DNA from: Mesocentrotus franciscanus
Taxonomy: Eukaryota > Echinodermata > Echinoidea > Camarodonta > Strongylocentrotidae
DNA: 64,000 nucleotides
Reading direction: 5' to 3'
Assembly (NCBI GenBank): GCA_037976565.1
Contig: CP137680.1
Coordinates: 13,971,233 to 14,035,232, forward strand
The notes under the pieces were generated by a model, which saw only the letters and a program-made list of their open reading frames with translations, was not told the origin of the DNA and made no database searches. The position numbers were made by a program, and so were the translations under genes. How positions within the stretch are numbered: the first letter of the stretch is position 1; every line of letters starts with the position of its first letter. Shown here piece by piece: positions 37,214 through 47,874 of the stretch.

Positions 37214-38686
37214 TTTATTAACATTTAAATAACGCAACCAATTTGTATCACAGCACAAGTTTCAACTATACACTTTTTACATAACAAATGGAGCTGTACA
37301 TAAAATTCTCATATGAAACGGGAAGTCAAGACACGAAACACAGCATGGAAAAATCGATTAAATAATAACATGATGAAATATACAGTATGAAAACCAATAA
37401 TTGTAAAGCTCAGACTCTCTGAATGTAAAAGAAGTTTGATAAAACGTTAGATGAATCAACAGCCCCCCCCGGTCAGAGTTTGGCCTATTAAATAATCGAT
37501 CTCCACTAACATGATTTATCCACACCTACTCGCTGCAGGCCTAAGATGGCGTGATCCCCGAATTTGTAGGCTACGCCCAGCAAGCCATAATGATCTCTAC
37601 CAAAAAGAAAACAAATGAATCTTGAATCACATAATCTTCGGCTTGCAACAGGTAGGGGAGAGATCGCGGGGGAAAAAACCCTTACCATATTCTAGACTTC
37701 CACCCCTTTCCAGCCCTTTCCAAACATTAGCTGGGAAAAAACAGACATCACATTCGTTTTAACAATGTAGGCTCTTTCATTAGACAAATAAATACCTCAT
37801 TCTACCACTTTCGCACTGAGTATTACTATCCCAACCTTCTTCTTCGATTCGTTCTCTTTATCGGGAGTATTTCTGCTCATTGTTTTAACCCCCTTACCAT
37901 AAGTATAATGCGCCCCTTTTCCTTTTATCGGAAGAATATCCCCTTCCAAATATTATCGAGAGTATGATCCTACTCTCTGCCCCCATGACAGATAAAATAA
38001 AATTCTCTTCCACAATCATCTCACTCATCGGGAGAATAATAAAACTCCCTTTTTATCCGCCTGGGAACATAGTTTTCCCATCCTTCAACCAAACCGGGAG
38101 TTAGTACTCCATCTATCCCAATTTAGGGATAACAATGGTCCCTTCTTTCCCCCAAACCAGGATAAAAATACACCCTTACCACCCCTCCCCCACCCTTCCT
38201 TCCCCTTCTGGAAGTTGATGTAAAAAACTAAAACTCGCTCCTTCCGTAATCGAGAGAGAAAAAAATCTCCGTTCTTTGGCACCAAAACCAGAAGTATAAT
38301 GCTCCTTGATAGCTAAATAACTCAGGAGTCTAATACCCCATTCTATCCTAAAAATCGAGAGAATAATCCTCCCTTCTATCCTACAAACAGAGAGATTAAT
38401 ACTCTCCCTTGTATATTACAAACCGGGAGAACAATATTCGCGTCTTCTCTTACCATAACACAAATAAAAATTGGGGAAATAATTTCCCGTCTTTACAACC
38501 ATTGCCGCTTAACACTAATAGCATAACAATCACTTCTAACTAACACATACAAATCGGGAGAACAATACTCCCGTCTTAACTAACACCTCTCGTCTCCAAA
38601 CCTGGTCCAGCAAACTCCTTTCTTTCCTACCAATTACCAGCCGGGAGAAGAATACTCCTTACATTGTCCTCTTTCCAGTGTAAATC
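37214..38686 (-). promoter_or_regulatory. probable 3' UTR of the SLC6 gene
   Basis: Region downstream of the transporter stop codon. A minus-strand AATAAA is at 37219-37214, about 1.47 kb after the stop, and is the first clear candidate poly(A) signal I noticed. The proximal 0.8 kb is filled by the hairpin-repeat array. Confidence 0.4.
37840..38660. repeat. degenerate hairpin-repeat array (GGGAG - 7 nt - CTCCC)
   Basis: About 15 units, some 50 bp apart, each with a short inverted repeat such as CGGGAGAACAATACTCCCG (38543-38561), GAGAGATTAATACTCTCCC (38390-38408), CGGGAGAAGAATACTCC (38641) or GGGAAATAATTTCCC (38474). Stem bases vary between units while pairing is often kept. Confidence 0.7.
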
Positions 38687-38818
38687 TCAGGCGTACATCT
38701 GTTTGATGGAGTCTAGCTCCACATCTTTGTTGAATCCGCCTTTCAGATAATTCTTGCCTTGATACGCCTTCTCTTTGTTTTCCCATTGGGATGTCGGGCG
38801 GAGGAGAAACATGAATCG
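38687..38818 (-). CDS. SLC6 C-terminal half, exon O (C-tail and stop)
   Basis: Acceptor TTTCCTCCAG, phase 0, 43 codons ending KQMYA and TGA at 38689-38687. LLRPTSQWENKEKAY matches the RP..W motif at the start of SLC6 C-tails. The tail is short and lacks an obvious PDZ-binding end. Confidence 0.88.
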   Translation of the reverse strand, partial: RFMFLLRPTSQWENKEKAYQGKNYLKGGFNKDVELDSIKQMYA

Positions 38819-39250
38819 CTGGAGGAAAGCAAAAAAAATTATCTACAATTTACAGTTTTAAGAACAAATGTTAAAATTTAGAAAAAATATACATGTACAG
38901 GACCGTTATCAACAGGATATTATTTTGCTTTCGATAATTTCTTGAATTTCTAGAGTAAGCTAAATGTTTAAAATCTCAACTGGCTTAAATTTCAATTGAT
39001 TTTATTAACGTATTCACATTAATCACGACAAAATTATTATGTATATACGGCTGATGCAAAATCTATTGAATTGTGTTTCGTGCTGCTGAAATGATATATC
39101 GAAATGTATATAGTAAAGACTTAAATGTTGGTTTTGTAGCGTGTTTTGCATAGGTACGCGCATTTTGTAAAACAGGAAAGCTTCACAGGCGTAGAACCTC
39201 TAATCATTTCCTCTTTTAACTTGCCTTTTTAAAAAAACTACTTCTCTTAC

Positions 39251-39424
39251 CTGAGCGTAAGTCTCTCCTTCGGAAGCAAAGAATAACTTGATGATCATCA
39301 CGAGTGGGATAGTGAATAGAGGTACCACGGCCATTAGCCAGCCAAGCACCTCACTCCATTTGGGGTAAACATAGTCCCCAAAGTAAACGGGAACGTAGTT
39401 TATCAATCCAAACACCGAGATGAA
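39251..39424 (-). CDS. SLC6 C-terminal half, exon N (TM11 end / TM12)
   Basis: Phase 0 to 0, 58 codons; acceptor TTCCCTTAG, donor GTAAGA. It holds the EL6 segment Y-V-Y-P-K-W and TM12 (WSEVLGWLMAVVPLFTIPLV), which contains the family's GW motif. Confidence 0.93.
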
Positions 39425-39504
39425 CTAAGGGAAGGTAAACAAAAAAATGGGGGGATCAGAAATGTCACACATTCACGTAAAAAACAGAAATCATATTTTT
39501 ACAA

Positions 39505-39610
39505 ATATTGTAAACAGAAAGAGTCAACAGAAATCATAATAGAAATGTTGAAGATCTCTATAAACTAGAAAATCATAATAGAAATGTTGAAGATCTCTAT
39601 AAACTAGAAT
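39505..39610. repeat. 39-bp tandem duplication
   Basis: AAATCATAATAGAAATGTTG and the following AAGATCTCTATAAACTAG occur twice in direct succession in the intron between exons M and N. Confidence 0.9.
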
Positions 39611-39904
39611 TGATTAATGATACTCTCGTACGCGCTTTCAAAACGGGTATTCTTCGGCAACTTTAATACTTGCACTACTTCAACATTTGCACTGCTTTCG
39701 ATTGTGTCTAGACGTCATTGAAATCTTCACAAGACGCACTAAAAGTCTGTACCTCATCACGGTTGGTGATTTTATGGCAATATTTGTGACCCTTTTTCAT
39801 TTATTTCATGGACTATGAATGTATAATGAAAGAAGTTTGAAGAGAAAAAAAGAAGAAAATTTTTAATGATCCGATAAGCTTGAAGAAACCAGCCATTAAT
39901 TTAA

Positions 39905-40303
39905 AGGTAAAGACCAGTTTTTGAAACGCCCTCTCTCAAAAAAATGAAATCGAAGCTCTCATTACCAATCATGTGAAAGAATATGTTTTGACTAATACGT
40001 GATGATACAAATTTTGCCGGGAAAGTCGGGAAACCGCCTACTAATTGATATATTTGGTAAATTATTATATCTATTGGGACCAAATAGATATCGCGCACGT
40101 GGTCGCGTAGTCCCATATACATCTTTCTGTGTACAGTGCTTGTAACTTTACGAAGACTGGGCCAAATTTCTTATCATTTTGATGATTCCAGAACCTTGCA
40201 GTACATACCAATACTTATATGCTAGATGATCAACCTTTTCTGATCGATTCCACAACGTTTCTTTCACAATGCGATCGCATGACCGGAACTGGTCTTTCTC
40301 TTT
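39905..40303. mobile_element. about 400-bp MITE with AAAGACCAG ends and TTAA flanks
   Basis: Left TTAA then AGGTAAAGACCAGTTTTTG; right the inverted AGAGAAAGACCAGTTCCGG then TTAA (39901-39904, 40304-40307). The right terminus is also seen at 25331. It lies in the SLC6 intron between exons M and N. Confidence 0.6.
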
Positions 40304-40748
40304 AAAGCGCTACTCAACTGATGTACTTTCTGCCCTAGGTACTTTCTACTGCACAGCGTAACACAAAACATGTACTTAATTTCCACTTCATTCAAGAACC
40401 AACAGCGCAGCTAGGGAAGCAGCGAGTTACGGGACCATACTGCTGCAGCTGACTTGAAGTGGCGCTAGCGGATTTTGCAGCAGTGCTTCTAGTACAGTAT
40501 GGCTTTAACAAACAAAATCATTAGCCCACCTCATACCTTTTATCATTTAACCTACTTGCAAATCAGTAGCTGTATAAAGTTTCGAATTTCTTCATATCTG
40601 TGATTAAGCTTATACTAAACACATTCCTTCTTCGGAAGTTATTTTTCAACAGTATAGATCTCTTCTTCAGAAAATCCCTTAATAATCACTGATTTTAGAT
40701 TCGTAGCACAGAGTCTTGTTGATAAGATTTCAAACGAGGAGTACTAAC

Positions 40749-40876
40749 CAGGATAATGGAAGGAGTAATAACCATCCAACAGCTAGTATACCAGTAGAGA
40801 AGCGGATTGACCATAGGTTTCATCCACTTGTAATCAGCAATCATGCGTCTGATATCATTCTTGAAACGACTCACAC
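40749..40876 (-). CDS. SLC6 C-terminal half, exon M (IL5 / TM11)
   Basis: Phase 1 to 0, 42 codons; acceptor TTTTCTAG, donor GTTAGT. It encodes the intracellular loop RFKNDIRRMIADY and the start of TM11 (WYTSCWMVITPSIIL), matching the RF..DI.. motif common to SLC6. Confidence 0.92.
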
Positions 40877-41497
40877 CTAGAAAAATGGAGAAAATGAGAG
40901 AGAGAAATTGATTTATCACAATGCAAAAGATCAATATCCTAAAAGGGCTAGGGCAGACCGCCCCCCAGTCGACGCGTTATGTTATGTTCGTTGATTCTTT
41001 TCTCCCCGACGTGAACAAAATAACAATTTTCATAACTGTCATTGCTTCATCCTAAAGACGTGAAAGTTTGCATAGTAATAGAATAAAAATATTTGAATAA
41101 CTAATGAAAAGTGATTGAAGGGTGAGGGTCGTCGGTTTCCATGTGCAGAAGGTCATAATTCGCTGACACCAGACCTAGTGGTAATACCATTAATGTGTGT
41201 ACAGGTTTGGACACAGCAACCCCGTAGGCCAATCAAGAAATACCCCGTCTCTCAGAGAGTCTTCGGGTGATGCAAATGTCAGATAATGACTTTTAATTAC
41301 CATATGGGGAAAAAGCAGAGCATTACATGAAGCCTGTTGGTCATAAAACTGTAGGCTAATCCTGGGTGATTGAATTCACCTGTTATTGGGTAAACACCCG
41401 AACAGTGTCCACTTCCCCATGAGAACCCACTTCTATGTGTCTTCCAAAAAAACAAATCTGAATCTGCATATTTAGAATGATTGTGATGATAACTTAC

Positions 41498-41597
41498 CAT
41501 AGAAATATGATACAGCTACACACTCGAAAACGCCCACCAACATGAGGGATATCCAACAGCTGTACCAGTTGATCAACTCGAACATATAAATTCCACC
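41498..41597 (-). CDS. SLC6 C-terminal half, exon L (TM10)
   Basis: Phase 0 to phase 1, 33 codons plus one base; acceptor CTATACAG, donor GTAAGT. GGIYMFELINWYSCW then VGVFECVAVSYFYG is a clear TM10 with the conserved GG and FE motifs. Confidence 0.92.
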
Positions 41598-42610
41598 CTG
41601 TATAGAGAGAAACAAAAAACAGAGTGGTTTACATGTGGTTTTCCGAAGGTTAATTTTTCCGAAAATGAAAACGGGTTCATAATTCCCCCAAAAATGTAAT
41701 ATGATTCTTAACTCCGTAAATGAAATATGGTTCGTTATTCCGAAAAATGAGAAGGGGTTTATAATTCCGAAGACGAAAAAGGGTACGTAATTCCGAAAAC
41801 GAACTAGGGTACGTAATTCCGCAAACGAATTTGGGTACGTTATTCCGAAAACGAAATAGGGTACGTAATTCCGAAAATGAAACAGGGTACCTAATTCCGA
41901 AAATGAAATAGGGTACGTGCTTCTGAAAACGAAATAGGGTACGTAATTCCGAAAACGAAATAGCGTACGTAATTCCAAAAACGAAACAGGGTAGCAATTC
42001 CGAAAACAAAACAGGGTACGTAGTTCCGAAATTGTGAAAGGGTTAATTATTTCGAAAATGTTTATAGGTTCATAATTCCGAAACGAAATAGATTGCAATA
42101 ATTCCGAAAATGAAAAGGGGTTCATTATTCTAAAGATGCGAAATGGTTCATAATTCCGAAATGAAATATGGTTCATAATTCCATAACATGTTCCCGTGCG
42201 ACAAAAAGGTGCACTAAATTCGTAAATGAAATATGATTCATAATTCCGCAAACGAAATATGGTACGTAATTCCGGAAATGAAATAGGGTTCATAATTCCG
42301 AAAATGAAACTGGGTAAGTAATTCTGAAAACGAAACTGGGTAAGTAATTCCGAAAACGAAATAGGGTATGAAAGTGTTCACAATTCCGAAAATGAAATAG
42401 GGTTCATTATTTCGATAACGAAATAGGGTTCATTATTCTGAAAATGCGAAAGGCTTCGTAATTCCGAAAATACAATAGGATTCCTAATTCCGAAAAATGT
42501 AAAAGTGTTCATAATTCCGAAATGAAATAGGGTTACGTAATTCCGAAATGAAATAGGGTTCATTTCCGAAAATGAAAGGTTTCATAATTCTGGGGGCATT
42601 AACGACATAC
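41598..42610 (-). other. SLC6 intron made almost wholly of minisatellite
   Basis: The 1013-bp intron between exons K and L consists of 26-bp repeats except for about 15 bp at the donor and 40 bp at the acceptor. Confidence 0.85.
41640..42597. repeat. 26-bp minisatellite, about 36 copies
   Basis: Plus-strand unit AATTCCGAAAAyGAAATAGG followed by GTnCrT. Variants include CTGGG for TAGGG and small deletions. On the minus strand it yields a long but meaningless frame with repeated 'NPISF.ELRTLF.FRNY'. Confidence 0.95.
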
Positions 42611-42742
42611 GAAATAGGCCATGGGTAGTCCAAGAAGAAAGAAAACCACACACACTACGAGAGCCGTTAAGGTGCCATGTTTTCTCAGATGATTGGGGTA
42701 GTAATCCGTCAGTCCACTCACAACTGTCTCCACCATCCCGAA
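42611..42742 (-). CDS. SLC6 C-terminal half, exon K (TM8 end / TM9)
   Basis: Phase 0 to 0, 44 codons, acceptor TTTAACAG and donor GTATGT. It encodes FGMVETVVSGLTDYYP and TM9 FFLLGLPMAYF. Where most SLC6 proteins have a Thr-Gln/Glu-like pair before GG, this exon ends Ala-Tyr-Phe. Its last bases CCTATTTC/GT match the minisatellite unit that fills the next intron. Confidence 0.88.
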
Positions 42743-43302
42743 CTGTTAAACAAACAACCAATAAAGAGAAGGTTGAGTTCTGGTAAAGTTGAACAATAAG
42801 TTGTATTTTTTTTAAATTCATCTTATGTTTGTGTGGAAGAGGATCATAGATAGAAATGTCCCCTGAAAATGTTGGCTCTTTAAAATATGACAAGAAATAG
42901 CTCAAGTATTAGAACCAAGCTATAGTTTTAACCCGGATCCGAAAACTAAGCAGTCAATATTTGTTTATATTCCGCATCACCGGTGGCAATTCTAAACAAA
43001 AATATATATTTTAACACAATGTGCCTGTCGAAGTGTATTTATTTGAAAAGTCCAAGGAAATATACCCGACGTCGTATCCATCATTAAACTCACGCGCGTA
43101 ACCATTGCGTCCTTGCATTGTATGCTCAAGTAGAACTATATCCGGTCAATATTTTTTCGTAAAGCTGCCCAGCAGTCAGTAGCGAATTTCATGCCTGCAG
43201 TTTTTGACCAATCACAGGCCTAGAATCTTTACATGCGGTATATAAAACTGAGTACACTCACAGACATTTTTTTTTGGAGAAATAGCGGCCGCGATTAATT
43301 AC

Positions 43303-43415
43303 CTGTGTATCAAGTCCGACGAGGAAGAACATGAAAAAGAAGAGAATGGCCCAGAAAGGGGCTGCGGGCATCTGGGCGATTGCTTCCGGATATGTCTCAA
43401 AAACAAGGCCAGGAC
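43303..43415 (-). CDS. SLC6 C-terminal half, exon J (EL4 / TM8)
   Basis: Acceptor TTTCACAG, then GT completing a split Gly codon in phase 1, and 37 codons to LVGLDTQ, donor GTAATT in phase 0. [16 protein letters not shown] is the conserved EL4 hairpin. The phase matches the orphan phase-1 donor at 59515 on the other strand. Confidence 0.92.
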
Positions 43416-43527
43416 CTGTGAAACAAAGTCCCAAACAAACCAAGTTACACTTCTGTATCTTCCTGATACATTACCGTTTGTTTGACATGAAGTTACGTTT
43501 TGGATATTGAAATAAAAATACAATAAA

Positions 43528-44027
43528 NNNNNNNNNNNNNNNNNNNNNNNNNNNNNNNNNNNNNNNNNNNNNNNNNNNNNNNNNNNNNNNNNNNNNNNNN
43601 NNNNNNNNNNNNNNNNNNNNNNNNNNNNNNNNNNNNNNNNNNNNNNNNNNNNNNNNNNNNNNNNNNNNNNNNNNNNNNNNNNNNNNNNNNNNNNNNNNNN
43701 NNNNNNNNNNNNNNNNNNNNNNNNNNNNNNNNNNNNNNNNNNNNNNNNNNNNNNNNNNNNNNNNNNNNNNNNNNNNNNNNNNNNNNNNNNNNNNNNNNNN
43801 NNNNNNNNNNNNNNNNNNNNNNNNNNNNNNNNNNNNNNNNNNNNNNNNNNNNNNNNNNNNNNNNNNNNNNNNNNNNNNNNNNNNNNNNNNNNNNNNNNNN
43901 NNNNNNNNNNNNNNNNNNNNNNNNNNNNNNNNNNNNNNNNNNNNNNNNNNNNNNNNNNNNNNNNNNNNNNNNNNNNNNNNNNNNNNNNNNNNNNNNNNNN
44001 NNNNNNNNNNNNNNNNNNNNNNNNNNN
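43528..44027. other. assembly gap, exactly 500 N
   Basis: Uniform 500-N spacer. It lies inside what should be the intron between SLC6 exons I and J. Confidence 0.99.
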
Positions 44028-45189
44028 GGACAAAATCAATATAAAGAACGCAGAAGAATATACAGACATCCAGCTAGATGAGAAATCAAGTTGTACTCCC
44101 CTTTCATTCATGAATATTATCACCTTAAATTGTCTTCTTGTTGTCTATATGAGCTTATAACAAAATTACTTCACATTATTTAAAAAACTTGTTTTGTTGA
44201 TCCCTAAATAATTGTATGTGAAATATTATCTTTATGACTGATAAACCATCGGTTGTGTTTCCTTGCTATTGAAAATTCGCACATCTCGGTTGCAACGTCT
44301 TGTAATATCACGAATAAATTATTGTAACATATTTCGTGCATAAATGTATATAATATACCTTAAATATTTATGTGTGTATTCGAGAATGTACGACAGACGT
44401 GCATGTAACTAAAATATGTATGTATTTTACTGCATAATTTAGCACTTAGTGTGTATCTATCGACCGTATGTTACGTAATGATCCCAATATTTCAGATTTT
44501 GTTGAAGAGCACTCTTTCGTATTGATTATCATTATTCCGTGTCAAGCGTCATGTTAATGGCACGTCATGCCTGTAGACTCTGATGACAAACGAGACAGTC
44601 GCTTTTAACTTATTACTTCCCGCTTCAAAATAAACCCGCGCTGGTAATAATAATATGCTCACCGATTTATGAATCATCTTCCATACATGCAAGGCGTGTA
44701 TGGGAGAGAATTAAATCCTCAAATGACACATTGCAAGGCGTGTTCTGTAGTGTTCCTTGATTAAAAATAAAGGGGGCATGAAACAGAAATACACGTGTTC
44801 CAGAATATTCACTCTCTCCGCGGGAGAAGGATTTTGGAGTTAACTGGCGACTGGTAAGAGTCTAGGAATATGTTCCATCCATAAAGCTAGATGATGGAAT
44901 ATTGACCACTTAACTCTTTACATCTGGAGTTATGATGACCATTCGGAGCATATAGGAATATTATTTGCAATTGGTATGGTGGAAGAACACGGACAAAGGA
45001 CTTGACTCGTCCACCTCCAAACCTGCACTTCTGTTTGCATTGAACCGCTCAAATACCCCATTTATTGTAAAGGTTCAAAGGGAATCCTTTGAAATCTTGG
45101 AAGAATATATGGCCTAGGAATAGGGGATATAATTCGTTTGGACTGGACACAGAATAATACATCTTAGTGCACAGAGAGGGAGAGAGAAC
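44028..45189. other. 5' flank of the SLC6 N-terminal half
   Basis: AT-rich sequence with no recognised exon; the promoter and part of the 5' UTR of the transporter should lie in or near it. Confidence 0.45.
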
Positions 45190-45640
45190 CTCAATGCTAC
45201 ACTATTACGACTGCTGTATTAAACTGTAAAGAACTGCTGTCTTGGATATCTAACCGCTGAACGATCTGAGGGTTAAAGGCTACATTTCGACGGCTTTTTG
45301 AAGCTGCAAGAATTCCTGCCGAGCATCGAGCTTGATGATCAGATGGTTGACGTTTGGCAGCATTAATACTACCCTTTTCGACTGCCGTGTGAACCTGTTA
45401 AGGAATCTTAACTTGGACCTTTAATCGTTGGGTGATCTGAGGATAAGCATTTTGCCAACTTGAATGAAATATTTCCACTGCTGTGTGAAACTGTAAGAAA
45501 TTCATGTTGGGCATCTTTAACCACTTAATGATTTGAGGGTTGACATTCGGAACTTGACTGCTGTGTGAAACTGAGGAATCACGATCTTGGATCTTTAACC
45601 GCTGGATGATCTGAGGATTAAATAGTCGGTAACATCACCA
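45190..45640 (+). repeat. degenerate 80-100-bp tandem repeat just upstream of the SLC6 start
   Basis: Four to five units containing ACTGCTGTGTGAAACTGTAA, a TCTTGGATCTTTAACCGC-like word and TGATCTGAGGATTAA. The array ends about 40 bp before the start codon, so it is probably in the 5' UTR or the proximal promoter. Confidence 0.75.
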
Positions 45641-45679
45641 TCGCAAAGAACAGTATTTACCCAAGGACTGTCGGGCACG

Positions 45680-46149
45680 ATGATCAACTACAGCATGGAG
45701 GTGGTCGTATCCACCGATACGGATGATGTCGAAGACACCATGGGCGAGGTCAACCCAATCCCCATCGAGATCGACGACGAGGAAAGACTCCAGGTATCAC
45801 CGTCGAGGAAGTCACGACTGTCTGCCTCTGACCTCATCAGCGTGTCCTCATCCCTACCGGACTCTGTCCTACCCCAGTACCCCGACCTCTCGATCGCGCC
45901 GTCGATCAGCAGCTCGATGAAGCCACAGATCTCCAAGTCGGTCGAAGACCTCCTGGTCAATGCCGACCTGGAGGACTGTCGGAACCGGTTGTCGAGACAC
46001 GGGTACGACTCGATGAGGAGTCTGAGGCTGGCATCCAAAGAAGATTTAGTCGAGATAGGCTTACCCAGGGGCTATGCAGGACTTCTGGTCTATGCAGTAG
46101 CCCAGGAAGATAAGGGCCATGGTCCCGGCAAGGGATTGGCTCAGATAGA
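45680..46149 (+). CDS. SLC6 gene, exon A (N-terminus with SAM-like domain)
   Basis: ATG at 45680, 156 codons plus two bases, donor GTAAGT in phase 2. Residues 1-85 are acidic and Ser/Pro-rich and probably disordered. Residues 87-142 (VEDLLVNADLEDCRNRL, GYDSMRSLRLA, EDLVEIGLPRGYAGLLVYAV) follow the five-helix SAM pattern, including the Gly-Tyr turn and EDL-x-E-I-G-L motif. SAM domains mediate homo- or hetero-oligomerisation. GC-rich codon use agrees with exon C. Exon C has no start codon of its own, so an upstream exon such as this is needed; phases A-B-C fit. Confidence 0.82.
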
Positions 46150-47132
46150 GTAAGTTTGTCCTCGGTCTTCAGTATTGGCAGAGACAAAATGCCGTGGTGC
46201 ATCCTTCTATGGTTCTCAATATATCCAACGTCTTGTATGTGAAATAGCTGTCGGGATATTATGCACTTTGAACTTTGTCCTTATCCCTCTTTTGCGGGAA
46301 GATGTCTGTGCGCCCCATGCAGATTCAATTGATTTTGTTTTCATTCAGTTTTTTGAGAAGGAAGAAAAACTAATTTCGTGGATAATTCAGACTATATCAA
46401 TAATTCAGTCCAGACGCTCTATAAATCAGCTTATTCTGAAAGAAAAACAAATGGAAAAAAAAGGCTGGGAATTCTTTTTAATTACCTCGAGTCCTTGATG
46501 ACAAGAAGTGGCAAAACTTCTGATGTGCAGATTGCGTGTTTAGTATACCTGAACATATGATGGGAAAGCTGTTTTTGTATAAATTAGTTATCACTAACCG
46601 TAATTACTCATTAAATGGACGATTTACATCCGGTGGCCAAGGCAACCGCTGAAGCTATTTTTTCATGTTCTGTGCGTACATCGGAGACATATATGTTCTA
46701 TTTCAAGTGGTTGTTTACAGACGGTCAACGTGGATTTTAATGTATGTAACTAACAGTAGTTTTAATTTGCATTTTTCGCAGACACCTCTCGGGGTTGGGG
46801 ATGACGGGAGAAAAAATAACGTGAACATGCTCTAATCAGAGAGCACATCTTCACAAACTTCTCAACGAATTCACAGTTTTACGCGGTCAAAATTTTTGTA
46901 TTAAATTTAATATGAGTTGATTGCAATCGATCTAGCAACTGGTACCAGTCTGGTAGCGCATAATTACTGAAGTCTTGCGTCTTTCGAGGATTGTAGGATG
47001 TGAAAAGATGTAGAGAAGTAGGAGAGGTGTTTGTGATGGAGAGAAGGAAATGGGAGCAATGGTTCCGAGATACACTGTATATACCTAATAATCAGGATAA
47101 TGTATGTCTATATATGTTTTTTGTCATTTCAG

Positions 47133-47211
47133 AACAATAAAGCTTGAAGACCAATTCCTGCCATCACAAGTTTTAACATCAAGCGAGGCAATCTCCGCCA
47201 TGAGTGAAAAG
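47133..47211 (+). CDS. SLC6 gene, exon B (cytosolic linker)
   Basis: Acceptor TTGTCATTTCAG, one base completing a split Glu codon, then 26 codons (TIKLEDQFLPSQVLTSSEAI...), donor GTTAGT in phase 0. It has no recognised domain. Support is the clean frame, the splice sites and the phase fit between exons A and C. Confidence 0.7.
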
Positions 47212-47666
47212 GTTAGTTTAAAAGTGATGTTGTCTTGCCTCACCCCCCTCCTTCAAGCAAACTACAGTCATTCACGTTTTGGTAACTGTTGAATAAACCA
47301 TTTCAATTTATGAGGAGATCAAGAGTCTTTCGGTGAGCAAAACAAACTAACGATGATGAATTGATGATGATAGACACAAAAATACAAACGTATCTCTGCG
47401 AAAATAATGAGGAAAAGAATGATAAATTATATGTTGATAATAACTGCTACTTTGTTATGCCCCTACCCCAAAATATAATTTTTGTTTAATAATTAAAAGG
47501 ATTCAATATTTCAACTACTGATTGACGGGATGTGTATTCCTTACACTCTAAAAATTAAACATGGGATAAACATCAACCAGAATTCCACTCCTCCATTTTG
47601 TGATTAACTATTTCCCTTTCGAGATCGTGGATGATGACCATGTCGCTTTTTTAAATTGTCTACCAG

Positions 47667-47874
47667 GGCGACTACAAGGTGGTGCCGGGAGGCGGAGTGG
47701 ACGATGCCGTCGTCGGCGGCAAAGACCTCGGGGTCAAACCCCTCGATTCGAAGACCGCACCCGACCGAGAGGGGTGGGGGAAGAAGTTGGATTTCCTGCT
47801 GGTCTGTATCGGCTATGCTGTCGGGCTGGGCAACATCTGGCGTTTCCCCTACCTGTGCTATACCCATGGAGGAG
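47667..47874 (+). CDS. SLC6 gene, exon C (TM1)
   Basis: Acceptor TGTCTACCAG, phase 0, 69 codons plus one base, donor GTAAGA. After a Gly/Asp-rich linker, [20 protein letters not shown] and [13 protein letters not shown] form the SLC6 signature TM1 with the unwound, sodium-binding centre. Confidence 0.95.

Larger units (their letters stand above)
38687..43415 (-). other. gene part: SLC6 transporter, C-terminal half (EL4 to C-tail), six exons
   Basis: Six exons with GT-AG borders encode, in order, the second half of extracellular loop 4 ([17 protein letters not shown]), TM8 to TM12 and a short cytosolic tail. The most 5' exon begins in phase 1 in mid-loop with no upstream exon before the 500-N gap at 43528. 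TM1-TM7 are absent on this strand. The missing part is on the plus strand at 45680-59515 and joins perfectly in sequence and phase, so I take both as one gene broken by an inverted contig. SLC6 proteins couple amino-acid or amine uptake to Na+ and Cl-. Motifs such as GLDTQF and GGIYMFELINWY sit where family consensus places them; overall closest in appearance to glycine-transporter-like members. Confidence 0.9.

Noticed and set aside
41472..42293. 273-codon minus-strand frame with NPISF/ELRTLF repeats
   Set aside because: Translation of the 26-bp minisatellite; only its end overlaps real exon L, in the intended frame.
43299..44123. 274-codon minus-strand frame
   Set aside because: It runs through the N gap; only the exon J part is real coding sequence, and that is in a different frame.
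45688..46202. Minus-strand frames over SLC6 exon A
   Set aside because: Antisense shadows of a GC-rich exon.
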